A stretch of DNA of 64,000 bases from Wocania ichthyoenteri Th78 (lineage in GTDB: Bacteria; Bacteroidota; Bacteroidia; Flavobacteriales; Flavobacteriaceae): contig NZ_KN525716.1 of NCBI RefSeq assembly GCF_000789235.1, forward strand, positions 1,403,674 through 1,467,673, written 5' to 3'. The number at the start of each line of letters is the position of its first letter. The first letter of the stretch is position 1. The notes beneath the pieces were generated by a model, which saw nothing but the letters and a program-made list of their open reading frames with translations, did no database searches and had not been told where the DNA came from. Position numbers and translations under genes: made by a program. This document shows positions 1 through 7,716 of this stretch, piece after piece.

Positions 1-70
1 CTAATTTTTCATAAAACGGAATTGATTTTGTCAAATCCAATGAAGGAATAGTTATTTGATTTAAGTTCAT
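1..70 (-). CDS. VOC (glyoxalase-like) family protein, N-terminal fragment
   Basis: The minus strand starts with ATG at position 70 and reads MNLNQITIPSLDLTKSIPFYEKL before leaving the window. This is the typical first strand and helix of a vicinal-oxygen-chelate (glyoxalase/bleomycin resistance/dioxygenase) domain, in which the pattern 'xxIPSxDLxKSIxFYEKL' precedes the first metal ligand region. Only 23 residues are visible, so substrate and metal cannot be inferred. The gene runs off the left edge. Confidence 0.7.
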   Translation of the reverse strand, partial: MNLNQITIPSLDLTKSIPFYEKL

Positions 71-151
71 ATTTTAATGCTAGCGATGATTTTTACACAT
101 TTTTACAACCAGTTTTAATCTTTAGTATGCTTTGACGCATTAAGGAATATT

Positions 152-391
152 TTATTTTTCTATTAGTACACCGACTAATTCAGCAAACTCAAATAAACCT
201 GTTTTTCCTATACTACTAAATCCGCGAGATAGTCAATTAAAATCATAAACCGAAAAATTGTTTTTAATAAGTACTTTAATGATTTCAGAAAAATTAACTG
301 CTTGAACTTCCCAACCGTGTATTAATAATATTTTATCTTTTCCACCTGCGATAAACCATAGAGTCACATTTTTCAATTTGGATGGCTTCTC
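152..391 (-). pseudogene. Decayed alpha/beta-hydrolase fragment
   Basis: Reading the minus strand from about 391 down to a TAA at 152-154 gives a coherent piece of an alpha/beta hydrolase: a stretch ending in KILLIHGWE (the oxyanion-hole HG motif that follows strand beta3), then NFSEIIKVLIKNNFSVYDFN, then an in-frame TGA at 233-235 where the family normally has the 'D-x-P-x-H-G' turn, and then GFSSIGKTGLFEFAELVG. An in-frame TAA at 392-394 blocks extension upstream and the catalytic Ser, Asp and His regions are absent. It therefore looks like a broken remnant with at least one internal stop and both ends lost. The family assignment is from motif pattern only. Confidence 0.6.
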
Positions 392-449
392 TTATAAATC
401 TCTCGACAAGTATTAAATAACAATACTTACAATGCTTGTTACAGTTGTT

Positions 450-911
450 TTATTCCGTTTCTATTGTAAATGAAGCTGTTAGTCCAACACTAAAATTCCT
501 TGGCAGTTTTTCAACTCCAAAAATTGCCCTTGAATGCTTTCCTTTGTCCTCCAATACTTTCAAAAACAAATCTGAAGCTCCGTTAGCAATAATTGGTGAG
601 CTGTCCCAATTCGTACCTGACTGGAAATACGCGTCAATATGGTTAAGTCCGACAATTTTATCAAATCCGATTTTCTTTTCAATTTGTGCCAATACATTTA
701 AAGCACACAATCTCATTGCATTATAGCCTTCTTCGGTTGTAATTTCGTTACCTAAACGTCCTTGATAAAGGTATTCCCCGTTTAATATTGGAAATTGGAT
801 TGCTATATATGCAATGCTACTTCGAACGTTTACTGAAACATAACTTCCACCTGGTGTAGAAGTTTCTGGTAATTCAATATTAAGTTTTGCAAGATTTTCT
901 TTTGGATTCAT
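450..911 (-). CDS. RidA family protein (YjgF/YER057c/UK114)
   Basis: The 153-residue product resembles the longer RidA subgroup in which the chorismate-mutase-like fold ends in NGASDLFLKVLEDKGKHSRAIFGV followed by LP-rich beta structure. RidA proteins hydrolyse reactive enamine/imine intermediates made by PLP enzymes; members of this longer subgroup often have unknown substrates and may lack that activity. The protein has no signal peptide and should be cytosolic. ATG at 909-911 is the natural start. A small unknown gene ends 16 bases upstream on the same strand, so they may be cotranscribed. Confidence 0.85.
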   Translation of the reverse strand: MNPKENLAKLNIELPETSTPGGSYVSVNVRSSIAYIAIQFPILNGEYLYQGRLGNEITTEEGYNAMRLCALNVLAQIEKKIGFDKIVGLNHIDAYFQSGTNWDSSPIIANGASDLFLKVLEDKGKHSRAIFGVEKLPRNFSVGLTASFTIETE

Positions 912-927
912 ACTTGTTATCTCTGTT

Positions 928-1209
928 TTATTTTATTGTTACATTTTGATCTGAATTTTGTTTTTCAGTCGTGTTATTTGCTTGGTTTTCACATCCCAAT
1001 ATGAATGTAAATATGTAAGAAAAAATTCCAATAGCTTTGGCTGCATTCTTAAGCACCATTTTTAATCCGTTGCTTCCTTTCAAGATTTTACTAGAAAGTA
1101 CTTTCCTTCTAATAACTTTACTGTTTGGTAAAAGCTTGACATAACTAGTAAAGTGCTTAGCTATTTTTAACCCTATTATTTTTATTACATCAAAAACTAC
1201 TTTTTTCAT
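928..1209 (-). CDS. Small hypothetical protein with hydrophobic C-terminal part
   Basis: This 93-residue frame is lysine-rich at its N-terminus and carries one hydrophobic stretch around residues 55-72 ending in a cysteine (GIFSYIFTFILGC), followed by an Asn/Gln-rich polar tail. The hydrophobic stretch plus Cys looks like a lipoprotein signal placed in the middle of the frame, so the true start could be an internal Met near residue 51 that would give a tiny lipoprotein. I do not recognise the sequence. It lies directly upstream of the RidA gene on the same strand. It could also be a chance frame in a region that contains gene debris. Confidence 0.4.
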   Translation of the reverse strand: MKKVVFDVIKIIGLKIAKHFTSYVKLLPNSKVIRRKVLSSKILKGSNGLKMVLKNAAKAIGIFSYIFTFILGCENQANNTTEKQNSDQNVTIK

Positions 1210-1279
1210 TAATGCCTATACTGTAGAGTAACTCATGAGTTCTATGCCAAAAGAACTAGTATTTATAATGTAAAGAACA

Positions 1280-2149
1280 CTATTTCTTTAATAAGTTTTG
1301 TAATCTATTAAAATCTTTTTGAGAATGCTGAATGATTACTTCAGCATTTTTTTCTTTTGCAAAGGCCTCAAAAGACGTCATACTTTTTAAGGTTTGTTCT
1401 ACATTGTGATTGAAAGATGGGACACCTTTATTCTTTCTATTTTCTTCAAAATGATATAAATCCCCAGTCAATAAAATAGGATTATCAAATCCGGCTTCAA
1501 CATATAAAACCTGATGACCAATTGTATGGCCAGGCATTGTTTTTATAATAACTGTTCCGTCACCAAATACGTCAAAATCACCATTTAATTTTTTTATGTT
1601 TGTTAATTCTTTTATTGAATTATAAATGTCCTCATTTTTTACTTTTATGGAGTCATTAGCTATAAAATTGTATTCATTTTCTTGTACCAACCATGTTGCA
1701 TTTTTAAAGTTATTTGCATGTCCTACGTGATCAAAATGAAGGTGTGATAAAGCAATATATTTGAAATCGGAAATCTTAAAACCAATTGAAGCCAATTGAT
1801 TTTTAAGTGAATCTTTTCTTGAAACCGTAAATGCACCGCTTGGATCCGTATAAGGTTGTTGACCAACTAAATTTTCCGGTAAACCAGCGTCCCAAATTAA
1901 ATTTCCTTTTGGATGAGCTATGACATAGTAGGCATCAGCCATCTGTTTTGTTTGTCCAGTATATGTAGTATCTTGAGAAAAAATCTCTAACTTATTTGCT
2001 AAAATTGAGCCTCCATCTAAAACATACAGCTTTACACCTTGTTTTATTTTTACACTCTCTGTTGTTTCTATTTGTTTACCTAATTCCGTTTTATTTCTAC
2101 AAGAAGAAAATAAAGTAATGGTTAACACGATTAGAGTTGTTGTTTTCAT
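1280..2149 (-). CDS. MBL-fold metallo-hydrolase lipoprotein, N-acyl homoserine lactonase-like
   Basis: The 289-residue protein begins with a lipoprotein signal (lipid-acceptor Cys17 in LFSSC) and is predicted to be membrane-anchored outside the cytoplasm. It has the full dinuclear zinc set of the metallo-beta-lactamase fold: H136, H138, D140 and H141 in SHLHFDHVGHAN, H208 in MPGHTIGH, D230 in LTGDLYHF and H275 near the C-terminus. Overall layout, including the long segment before the HxHxDH motif, matches the AttM/AiiA-type lactonase branch. Whether it opens acyl-homoserine lactones is inference; many relatives act on other lactones or esters. It is followed, on the same strand, by no close partner. 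Confidence 0.8.
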   Translation of the reverse strand: MKTTTLIVLTITLFSSCRNKTELGKQIETTESVKIKQGVKLYVLDGGSILANKLEIFSQDTTYTGQTKQMADAYYVIAHPKGNLIWDAGLPENLVGQQPYTDPSGAFTVSRKDSLKNQLASIGFKISDFKYIALSHLHFDHVGHANNFKNATWLVQENEYNFIANDSIKVKNEDIYNSIKELTNIKKLNGDFDVFGDGTVIIKTMPGHTIGHQVLYVEAGFDNPILLTGDLYHFEENRKNKGVPSFNHNVEQTLKSMTSFEAFAKEKNAEVIIQHSQKDFNRLQNLLKK

Positions 2150-2288
2150 GTTTTTTTAATTTTCATTATGTTAATTTTGGCGAGAAAATTACCTGAGTTA
2201 CATCCAATAGATATTCTCCTTTAGTAAGAAATTAGTCTAATTATTTTGCCATTTTCAAACATTTTTATATCCCGTTTTACTTCAATCT

Positions 2289-2501
2289 CTATTGAATTTC
2301 TTCAATTTCAAAACCTAAGCCTTTTACGGCATTAAATACCACATCTTTTTTATCATCATCTAATTCCACTTCTAAAAATCGATCTTGATGATCAAGATCT
2401 ACTTTCCAAGAATCGATATTATCTAAATTATTTAATACTGGCGTTAAAGATTTTATACAACCTGTACATTGTATGTTTGTTTTATATTTTACGATTGTCA
2501 T
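2289..2501 (-). CDS. HMA-domain copper chaperone
   Basis: This 70-residue protein is one ferredoxin-like HMA domain with a metal-binding C-x-x-C loop (residues 12-15, CTGC) after the first strand, and the usual closing sequence GLGFEIEEI. Such proteins bind Cu(I) and hand it to P1B ATPases. Its gene lies 15 bases downstream of copA on the same strand, which supports a shared transcript and a role in feeding CopA or buffering copper. The CTGC loop replaces the more common MTCxxC, lacking the preceding Met. Confidence 0.85.
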   Translation of the reverse strand: MTIVKYKTNIQCTGCIKSLTPVLNNLDNIDSWKVDLDHQDRFLEVELDDDKKDVVFNAVKGLGFEIEEIQ

Positions 2502-2516
2502 GATGTAATTTGTTTT

Positions 2517-4730
2517 TTAATTAATTATACTATTTTTCAGTCTTAAGCTATTAGCGAGTACTGAGATTGAACTCATAGACATGGCCGCTCCAGCAATCAT
2601 TGGGTTTAATAAAAAACCATTGATTGGATAGAGTACTCCTGCTGCTATGGGAATAGCGATAAGATTATATATAAATGCCCAAAATAAATTTTGCTTTATC
2701 GTTCGCATAGTTGCTTTAGACAAATGAATGGCTTTAGATATCTGTTTTAAATCGGAATGGATCAAAGTTATTCCTGCACTTTCCATAGCTATATCTGTTC
2801 CACTTCCCATGGCAATACCCACATTAGCCTGAGCCAAGGCGTGTGAATCATTTATTCCGTCTCCCACCATGGCAACAATTTTCCCTTGTTCTTGCAGTTT
2901 CATAACAAACGCTCCTTTGTCGGTTGGCATAACATTGGCTTGATAATGTTTTATTCCTACTTTATTGGCAATTGTTTTAGCTGTTTGCTCATTATCTCCT
3001 GTTAGCATGTGAATGTCTATTCCCATTTGTTGTAATTTCTGAATCGCAGAAATAGTTGTTTCTTTTAATTTATCAGCTACGGCTATAATGCCAACAACTA
3101 CATTTTCACAGGCTATATAAACTACCGTTTTTGCTTCTAACTTTAGACCATTGCCTTTTGACATCAATTCATTTGGAATAGTTATCTCATTTTGAATCAT
3201 GAAATTTTCATTACCAATTCTATAGGTTTTATTTTCAAATGTTGCTTCCGCTCCTAGGCCTGTTATGCTTTGGAATGATTCTATAACAACACTTTCCGTA
3301 TTTGATCTTTTTAGATGTTGAACGATTGCTTCTGCGATTGGGTGCTCCGATTCTGATTCTATAGCCATTACTACTTTTTCAATTTGGGTAGATCCTATGT
3401 TTTTACCCCAAATTTGATCTGTTACTTGCGGTTTGCCCTCCGTTATTGTTCCTGTTTTGTCAAGAATTAAAGTGTCAATTTTATAAGCTGTTTCTAGAGA
3501 TTGAGCATCTTTAATTAAAATGCCTTGTTCGGCTCCTTTTCCAATTCCCACCATTAAGGCTGTTGGGGTTGCCAAACCTAAAGCACATGGGCAAGCGATT
3601 ATCAAAACCGTAATCGGAGTAAGTAATGCATAAGTTAAAGAAGGTTCTGGTCCTAAAAAGTACCATAAAAAAAATGTTAGTAGTGCCAACCCTATCACGA
3701 TAGGAACAAATATGCCAGCTACTTTGTCTACCATTTTTTGGATGGCCGGTTTACTGGATTGCGCCTGTTCAACTAATTTAATGATTTGAGAAAGCAAAGT
3801 TTCGTTACCTACCTTAGTTGCAATTATTCGTAATGCTCCTTTTTGATTTATGGTGCCTGCAAACACATTGCTTCCCTTTGTTTTTTCTAAAGGAATAGGC
3901 TCTCCAGAAATCATACTTTCGTCAATAAAAGAGGTTCCTTTTTTTACTTTACCATCAACGGGGACTTTATCACCAGGTTTTAGGATAATAAGTTCTCCTT
4001 TAAAGATTTCGTCATAATTTATAACGATTTCTTCTCCGTTTCTAATAACAATCACTTTTTTAGGTTTTAATCCCATTAGTTTTTTAATTGCGGATGAAGT
4101 TTTACTTTTTGCCTTTTCCTCAAAAAAACGTCCTAATAAGATTAGGGTAATAATAATAACTGCTGATTCGTAATAAACATGGGGCATGAGTCCTTTACTT
4201 AAAAAGTACTGAGGATTTACCGTATTGAATACACTAAATATGAAAGCAATTCCAGTACTGAGTGTAACAAGCGTATCCATATTGGCGGAAAAATGCTTTA
4301 ATTTTTTCCAAGCAATGACATAAAATTCCGCACCACTCCAAAATAAAACAGGGAGTGAAAGTGCCATCATAATCCAGTTTTCATAGGGTATTTTTCCCAT
4401 AAAAAACATAGCCATAACAAAAATGGGGATTGAAAAAACAGCAGAAAAAATTAATTTAGCTTTAAGTAGAGCCAATCTTTTTTCTTCTAATTCTTCAAAT
4501 ACTATTTGGCTATCTTGGCTTTCACCTAATATAAGTGTATATCCAATTTCTTTAATTTTTGCCTGAATTGTTTCAATGGATATTTTGTTATTATCATATT
4601 TTAAAGCAACAGATTGATTCGGATAATTTACTGTCGCTTCTGAAATTCCATCCTGTGGCTTTAGATAGGATTCTATACTGACTGCACATGCCGCACATGT
4701 CATTCCTGCTATTTTATATTGTTCCTTCAT
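2517..4730 (-). CDS. copA: Copper-exporting P1B-type ATPase
   Basis: The 737-residue product pumps Cu(I) out of the cytoplasm using ATP. It has one N-terminal HMA domain (GMTCAAC, Cys12 and Cys15), eight predicted membrane segments, an actuator loop with SGEP (275-278), the CPC metal-site motif in transmembrane segment 6 (380-382), the phosphorylation site DKTGT at Asp424, the nucleotide-binding SEHPIAE at about 460 and the hinge GDGINDS at about 623. ATG at 4728-4730 is preferred over the in-frame TTG at 4754 because the extra eight codons overlap the promoter region. It sits between the AraC-type regulator and the HMA chaperone, all on the minus strand. Confidence 0.95.
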   Translation of the reverse strand: MKEQYKIAGMTCAACAVSIESYLKPQDGISEATVNYPNQSVALKYDNNKISIETIQAKIKEIGYTLILGESQDSQIVFEELEEKRLALLKAKLIFSAVFSIPIFVMAMFFMGKIPYENWIMMALSLPVLFWSGAEFYVIAWKKLKHFSANMDTLVTLSTGIAFIFSVFNTVNPQYFLSKGLMPHVYYESAVIIITLILLGRFFEEKAKSKTSSAIKKLMGLKPKKVIVIRNGEEIVINYDEIFKGELIILKPGDKVPVDGKVKKGTSFIDESMISGEPIPLEKTKGSNVFAGTINQKGALRIIATKVGNETLLSQIIKLVEQAQSSKPAIQKMVDKVAGIFVPIVIGLALLTFFLWYFLGPEPSLTYALLTPITVLIIACPCALGLATPTALMVGIGKGAEQGILIKDAQSLETAYKIDTLILDKTGTITEGKPQVTDQIWGKNIGSTQIEKVVMAIESESEHPIAEAIVQHLKRSNTESVVIESFQSITGLGAEATFENKTYRIGNENFMIQNEITIPNELMSKGNGLKLEAKTVVYIACENVVVGIIAVADKLKETTISAIQKLQQMGIDIHMLTGDNEQTAKTIANKVGIKHYQANVMPTDKGAFVMKLQEQGKIVAMVGDGINDSHALAQANVGIAMGSGTDIAMESAGITLIHSDLKQISKAIHLSKATMRTIKQNLFWAFIYNLIAIPIAAGVLYPINGFLLNPMIAGAAMSMSSISVLANSLRLKNSIIN

Positions 4731-4751
4731 GCTATATCTTTCTTGATAGAA

Positions 4752-4816
4752 CAAAAGTAGAACTGCTACTAATCAAACGTATTACAGAATTTTGACTATT
4801 CGTTATAGAATTTTGA
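4752..4816 (-). promoter_or_regulatory. Candidate copA promoter with AraC-type direct repeats
   Basis: On the minus strand, two near-identical 14-base direct repeats TCAAAATTCTRTAA occupy 4803-4816 and 4782-4795, exactly 21 bp apart (two helical turns). The second directly abuts TACGTTTG at 4774-4781, a perfect match to the Bacteroidota -7 box TAnnTTTG; a second perfect match, TACTTTTG, lies at 4752-4759. No convincing TTG -33 element is seen at the usual 19-21 spacing, which fits a promoter that needs an activator. The neighbouring AraC-type gene is the obvious candidate to bind here. Binding itself is inference. Confidence 0.55.
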
Positions 4817-4835
4817 TTTACCCAATATAATTCGT

Positions 4836-5405
4836 CTAAAGTGAATCTAAGGATTGATGATTGGGGGCTTTTAATTTTTTAAATTCAGAAGGAGACATGC
4901 CCGTTTCTTTTTTAAATTGAGCAGAAAGGTGAGCTACACTGCTGTAATTCATTTGAAAAGCTATTTCTGAAAGGGTATATTCTTTATAGAATAGGAGCTC
5001 TTTCACCCGTTCAATCTTTTGTTTTAGAATAAATCGTTCAATGGTCATTCCTTCTACAGATGAAAAAAGCCGACTAAGTGATGAATATTCTTGATGAAGT
5101 TTTTCAGAAAGGTATACCGAAAAATTCATAGTTAACTGTTCTTTTGTATGGTGTATTTGTGTTACAACTATCGTTTTAATCTGTTCTATAGTTTTTTGAT
5201 TTTTATCTTGAAGTAATTCAAATCCTCTTTCTGTTAATCTTTCACTCAGTTTAGATTTTATATTCTCATTAATTTCTGAGGTACTTTCTATTTTACCTAA
5301 TTGAATATGTTTTAAGGGGATGTTTAATTCTTCACAAATATCCTTAACTACGTCAATACAACGAGGACAAACCATCTTTTTTATGTAGATTATTTTTGAG
5401 TTCAT
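4836..5405 (-). CDS. AraC-family regulator with N-terminal CxxC metal-binding-like segment
   Basis: The 189-residue protein has an N-terminal segment of about 75 residues starting with a short strand and the motif MVCPRC (Cys13 and Cys16), resembling the metal loop of an HMA domain, followed by a C-terminal AraC/XylS double helix-turn-helix (SLSRLFSSVEGMTIERFI and LSEIAFQMNYSSVAHLSAQFKKETG). The combination suggests a one-component regulator that senses a thiophilic metal and controls copA, whose promoter lies about 20 bases downstream of this gene's stop. The metal-sensing role is inferred from motif and context. It is the first gene of the copper unit. Confidence 0.85.
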   Translation of the reverse strand: MNSKIIYIKKMVCPRCIDVVKDICEELNIPLKHIQLGKIESTSEINENIKSKLSERLTERGFELLQDKNQKTIEQIKTIVVTQIHHTKEQLTMNFSVYLSEKLHQEYSSLSRLFSSVEGMTIERFILKQKIERVKELLFYKEYTLSEIAFQMNYSSVAHLSAQFKKETGMSPSEFKKLKAPNHQSLDSL

Positions 5406-5792
5406 TTAATGGTATACAATTAAAAGTTAAACTTCGTTCAAGTTTGAAATTGAAAAGATAATAAATTTGTTATTGTAATTAAAAAAATATTATTATATGG
5501 CAAGATGGGGTAAACCACCTTATCGAAATGGGTCTCTAATGATATTATTTTTATGGTGTTACCCTACCTGATTTTTTAATTATTTGACACCCAATAGATT
5601 TAAAAATATATAAAGAAAAGTATTTGAAAGTTATTTGTATTGGATTGATAAGCTCTAGAAGTAAAAATTTTCAAAATATAGAGGAATCCTGTAATAAAAC
5701 ATATAAATTAGAGTCACTACTGAAATTCGGAAAAATTTCGGGAATAAAAAATAGTCAATCACTTGATAAACAGGAAATTGACTTCATAATTT
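5406..5792. other. Intergenic stretch without a supported gene
   Basis: This AT-rich stretch lies between the copper regulator and the tRNA debris. A 21-codon plus-strand frame from about 5498 and a longer plus-strand frame from 5624 exist, but the latter ends by translating the antisense of a tRNA fragment and has no recognisable content. No mobile-element gene, integrase or clear terminator is visible. Confidence 0.5.
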
Positions 5793-5835
5793 GTAGCATG
5801 AACTGGACTCGAACCAGTGACTTTCAGGTTATGAA
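5793..5835 (-). pseudogene. 3' half of an initiator-like tRNA-Met(CAT)
   Basis: The minus strand shows the anticodon loop TTCATAA (5829-5835), the 3' side of the anticodon stem, a short variable loop, a perfect T-arm (ACTGG TTCGAGT CCAGT) and the acceptor 3' strand TCATGCT with A and C. The T-arm block GTCACTGGTTCGAGTCCAGT is typical of bacterial tRNA-fMet. No 5' strand of the anticodon stem, D-arm or acceptor 5' strand precedes it. A fragment that runs from the anticodon loop to the 3' end is the usual shape of a phage or island attachment scar, but no integrase is present in the window. Confidence 0.65.
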
Positions 5836-6033
5836 CTAAGATAATTGATTACAAACCCTAAAAATTTTAATCATGTGGTATTTATAAAGACTCTAATTTT
5901 TTGAATAAATATCAATACGAGACCTAACTAATAATTTTTGACGTTAAATAAATTTAAAACTCATCGTTTTAAATTCAGTCAGCGAATACAACAAAATGTT
6001 GTACCTAAGCATTTTTTCAAGCTAATTTTAAAC

Positions 6034-6064
6034 AAAAAAAGTCGAAGATTTCTCTTCGACTTTT
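6034..6064 (-). terminator. Intrinsic terminator after tRNA-Leu
   Basis: GTCGAAGA-TTTC-TCTTCGAC forms an 8-bp stem at 6041-6060. On the minus strand it is followed by a run of seven T, and it lies just beyond the tRNA-Leu 3' end. The opposite strand also has a shorter T run. Confidence 0.8.
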
Positions 6065-6065
6065 G

Positions 6066-6147
6066 TACAGGCGGCGAGACTCGAACTCGCACACCTCGCG
6101 GCATTAGATCCTAAGTCTAACGTGTCTACCAATTCCACCACGCCTGC
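6066..6147 (-). tRNA. tRNA-Leu (anticodon TAG)
   Basis: The minus strand folds into a complete class II tRNA of 82 bases: acceptor stem GCAGGCG/CGCCTGT (one G-T pair), D-arm with GGTAGAC, anticodon loop ACTTAGG reading TAG, a long variable arm (TGCCGCGAGGTG) and a T-arm with GTTCGAG. The long variable arm and anticodon identify leucine. CCA does not appear to be fully encoded. Confidence 0.95.
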
Positions 6148-6180
6148 ATTTTATTTTTTTAACACTAATAATTAGCTTAA

Positions 6181-6220
6181 ATCCTAAGTCTAGCGTGTCT
6201 ACCAATTCCACCACGCCCGC
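6181..6220 (-). pseudogene. 5' half of a second tRNA-Leu(TAG)
   Basis: Forty bases match the first 40 bases of the neighbouring tRNA-Leu with two differences (acceptor GCGGGCG instead of GCAGGCG, and GCTAG instead of GTTAG). The similarity covers the acceptor 5' strand, D-arm and anticodon loop and then stops just after TTAGGAT. The variable arm, T-arm and 3' acceptor strand are missing, so it cannot make a tRNA. It lies 33 bases upstream of the intact copy and probably derives from a tandem duplication followed by deletion. Confidence 0.8.
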
Positions 6221-6290
6221 TAAAGGACTGCAAATATAAACAACATTTTTAAATTGCAAACTTCTTTATCACTAAAAACATTCTTTTTTT

Positions 6291-6298
6291 ATACTTTT
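6291..6298 (+). promoter_or_regulatory. Candidate -7 box for the M20 dipeptidase
   Basis: TACTTTTG matches the Bacteroidota -7 consensus TAnnTTTG exactly and lies 23 bases before the ATG at 6322. No TTG is found at the usual -33 spacing, so the assignment rests on the -7 box alone. Confidence 0.4.
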
Positions 6299-6321
6299 GG
6301 TAACAACTTTATAAATTCACC

Positions 6322-7710
6322 ATGAACAACGTTAAATCATACATTAAAGAACACAAAAAACGCTTTTTAAACGAACTCATTGAGCTATTAAAAATCCCAT
6401 CTATAAGTGCTGACTCAGTTTATAAAAATGATGTTTTAAAAACTGCTGATGAGATTAAAATTAGCTTGGAAAAAGCGGGCTGCGACCATGTTGAAATTTG
6501 CAAAACTGATGGCTACCCTATTGTTTATGGCGAAAAAATATTAGACAAAAACCTCCCAACAGTTTTAGTTTATGGGCACTACGATGTACAACCATCAGAT
6601 CCGTTAGATTTATGGCATTCACCACCATTTGAGCCTGTTATTAAAAAAACAGAAAAACATCCAGAAGGTGCTATTTTTGCTCGAGGCGCTTGCGACGATA
6701 AAGGGCAAATGTACATGCATGTAAAAGCATTGGAATTTATGACGAGTACCAATCAACTCCCATGCAATGTAAAATTTATGATAGAAGGCGAAGAAGAAGT
6801 AGGAAGTTCAAACTTGTCCATATTTGTAAAAAACAATCAAGACAAGTTAAAAAACGATGTTATTCTTATTTCTGATACTGGAATGATTGCACCCGATGTG
6901 CCTTCAATAACCACCGGATTACGCGGGTTGAGTTATGTTGAAGTTGAAGTTACTGGGCCTAACCGCGATTTACACTCGGGTTTATATGGTGGTGCTGTTG
7001 CGAACCCTATAAATGTTTTAGCCAAAATGATTGCATCCCTTCATGATGAAAACAATCACATTACCATTCCTGGATTTTACGATAAAGTAGAAGAACTCTC
7101 AAAAGAAGAACGTGCGGAAATGGCAAAAGCTCCTTTCAGTTTAGAAAACTACAAAAAAGCATTAGATATTAATGCGGTTTATGGCGAAGCAGGATACACT
7201 ACAAACGAACGCAATTCCATTCGTCCAACTTTAGATGTTAACGGCATTTGGGGCGGTTACACAGGAGAAGGTGCAAAAACCGTTATAGCTAGTAAAGCCT
7301 ATGCCAAAATATCTATGCGCTTGGTGCCACATCAAGACTGGAAAGATATTACACAACTGTTTAAAACCCATTTTGAAAGTATTGCCCCAGCTGGAGTTAC
7401 CGTAAAAGTAAAACCACACCATGGCGGACAAGGCTATGTTACACCCATAAATAGTATAGGCTATAAAGCAGCAAGTAAAGCTTACGAGGACACTTTTGGC
7501 AAAACCCCAATCCCGCAACGCAGTGGCGGTAGTATTCCAATTGTGTCGCTATTTGAACAAGAACTTAAAAGTAAAACCATTTTAATGGGCTTTGGGCTAG
7601 ATAGCGACGCTATTCACTCTCCCAACGAGCATTTTGGAATTTTCAACTATTTAAAAGGTATTGAAACCATTCCTTTATTTTATAAATATTTTACAGAGCT
7701 TTCAAAGTAA
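6322..7710 (+). CDS. M20/M25/M40 family dipeptidase
   Basis: The 462-residue enzyme is a cytosolic co-catalytic zinc peptidase. It shows the first metal motif GHYDVQP (H86, catalytic D88), the bridging aspartate in ARGACDDKG (D125), the catalytic glutamates in EGEEEVGS (157-158) and the late histidine in DAIHSPNEHF. The lid/dimerisation domain insert is full length, so it belongs to the carnosinase-like dipeptidase branch rather than the short ArgE/DapE type. It probably cleaves dipeptides in peptide catabolism. It is a single gene, with tRNA debris on one side and a repeat element on the other. Confidence 0.9.
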   Translation: MNNVKSYIKEHKKRFLNELIELLKIPSISADSVYKNDVLKTADEIKISLEKAGCDHVEICKTDGYPIVYGEKILDKNLPTVLVYGHYDVQPSDPLDLWHSPPFEPVIKKTEKHPEGAIFARGACDDKGQMYMHVKALEFMTSTNQLPCNVKFMIEGEEEVGSSNLSIFVKNNQDKLKNDVILISDTGMIAPDVPSITTGLRGLSYVEVEVTGPNRDLHSGLYGGAVANPINVLAKMIASLHDENNHITIPGFYDKVEELSKEERAEMAKAPFSLENYKKALDINAVYGEAGYTTNERNSIRPTLDVNGIWGGYTGEGAKTVIASKAYAKISMRLVPHQDWKDITQLFKTHFESIAPAGVTVKVKPHHGGQGYVTPINSIGYKAASKAYEDTFGKTPIPQRSGGSIPIVSLFEQELKSKTILMGFGLDSDAIHSPNEHFGIFNYLKGIETIPLFYKYFTELSK

Positions 7711-7716
7711 TTTTTT

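Noticed and set aside
2517-4754. Longer CopA start at the TTG at 4754
   Set aside because: The extra eight residues are not HMA-like and overlap a candidate -7 box; ATG at 4730 gives the normal family start.
5624-5839. Plus-strand open frame of 71 codons
   Set aside because: Its C-terminus translates the antisense of the tRNA-Met fragment, and the rest has no recognisable content or start signal.
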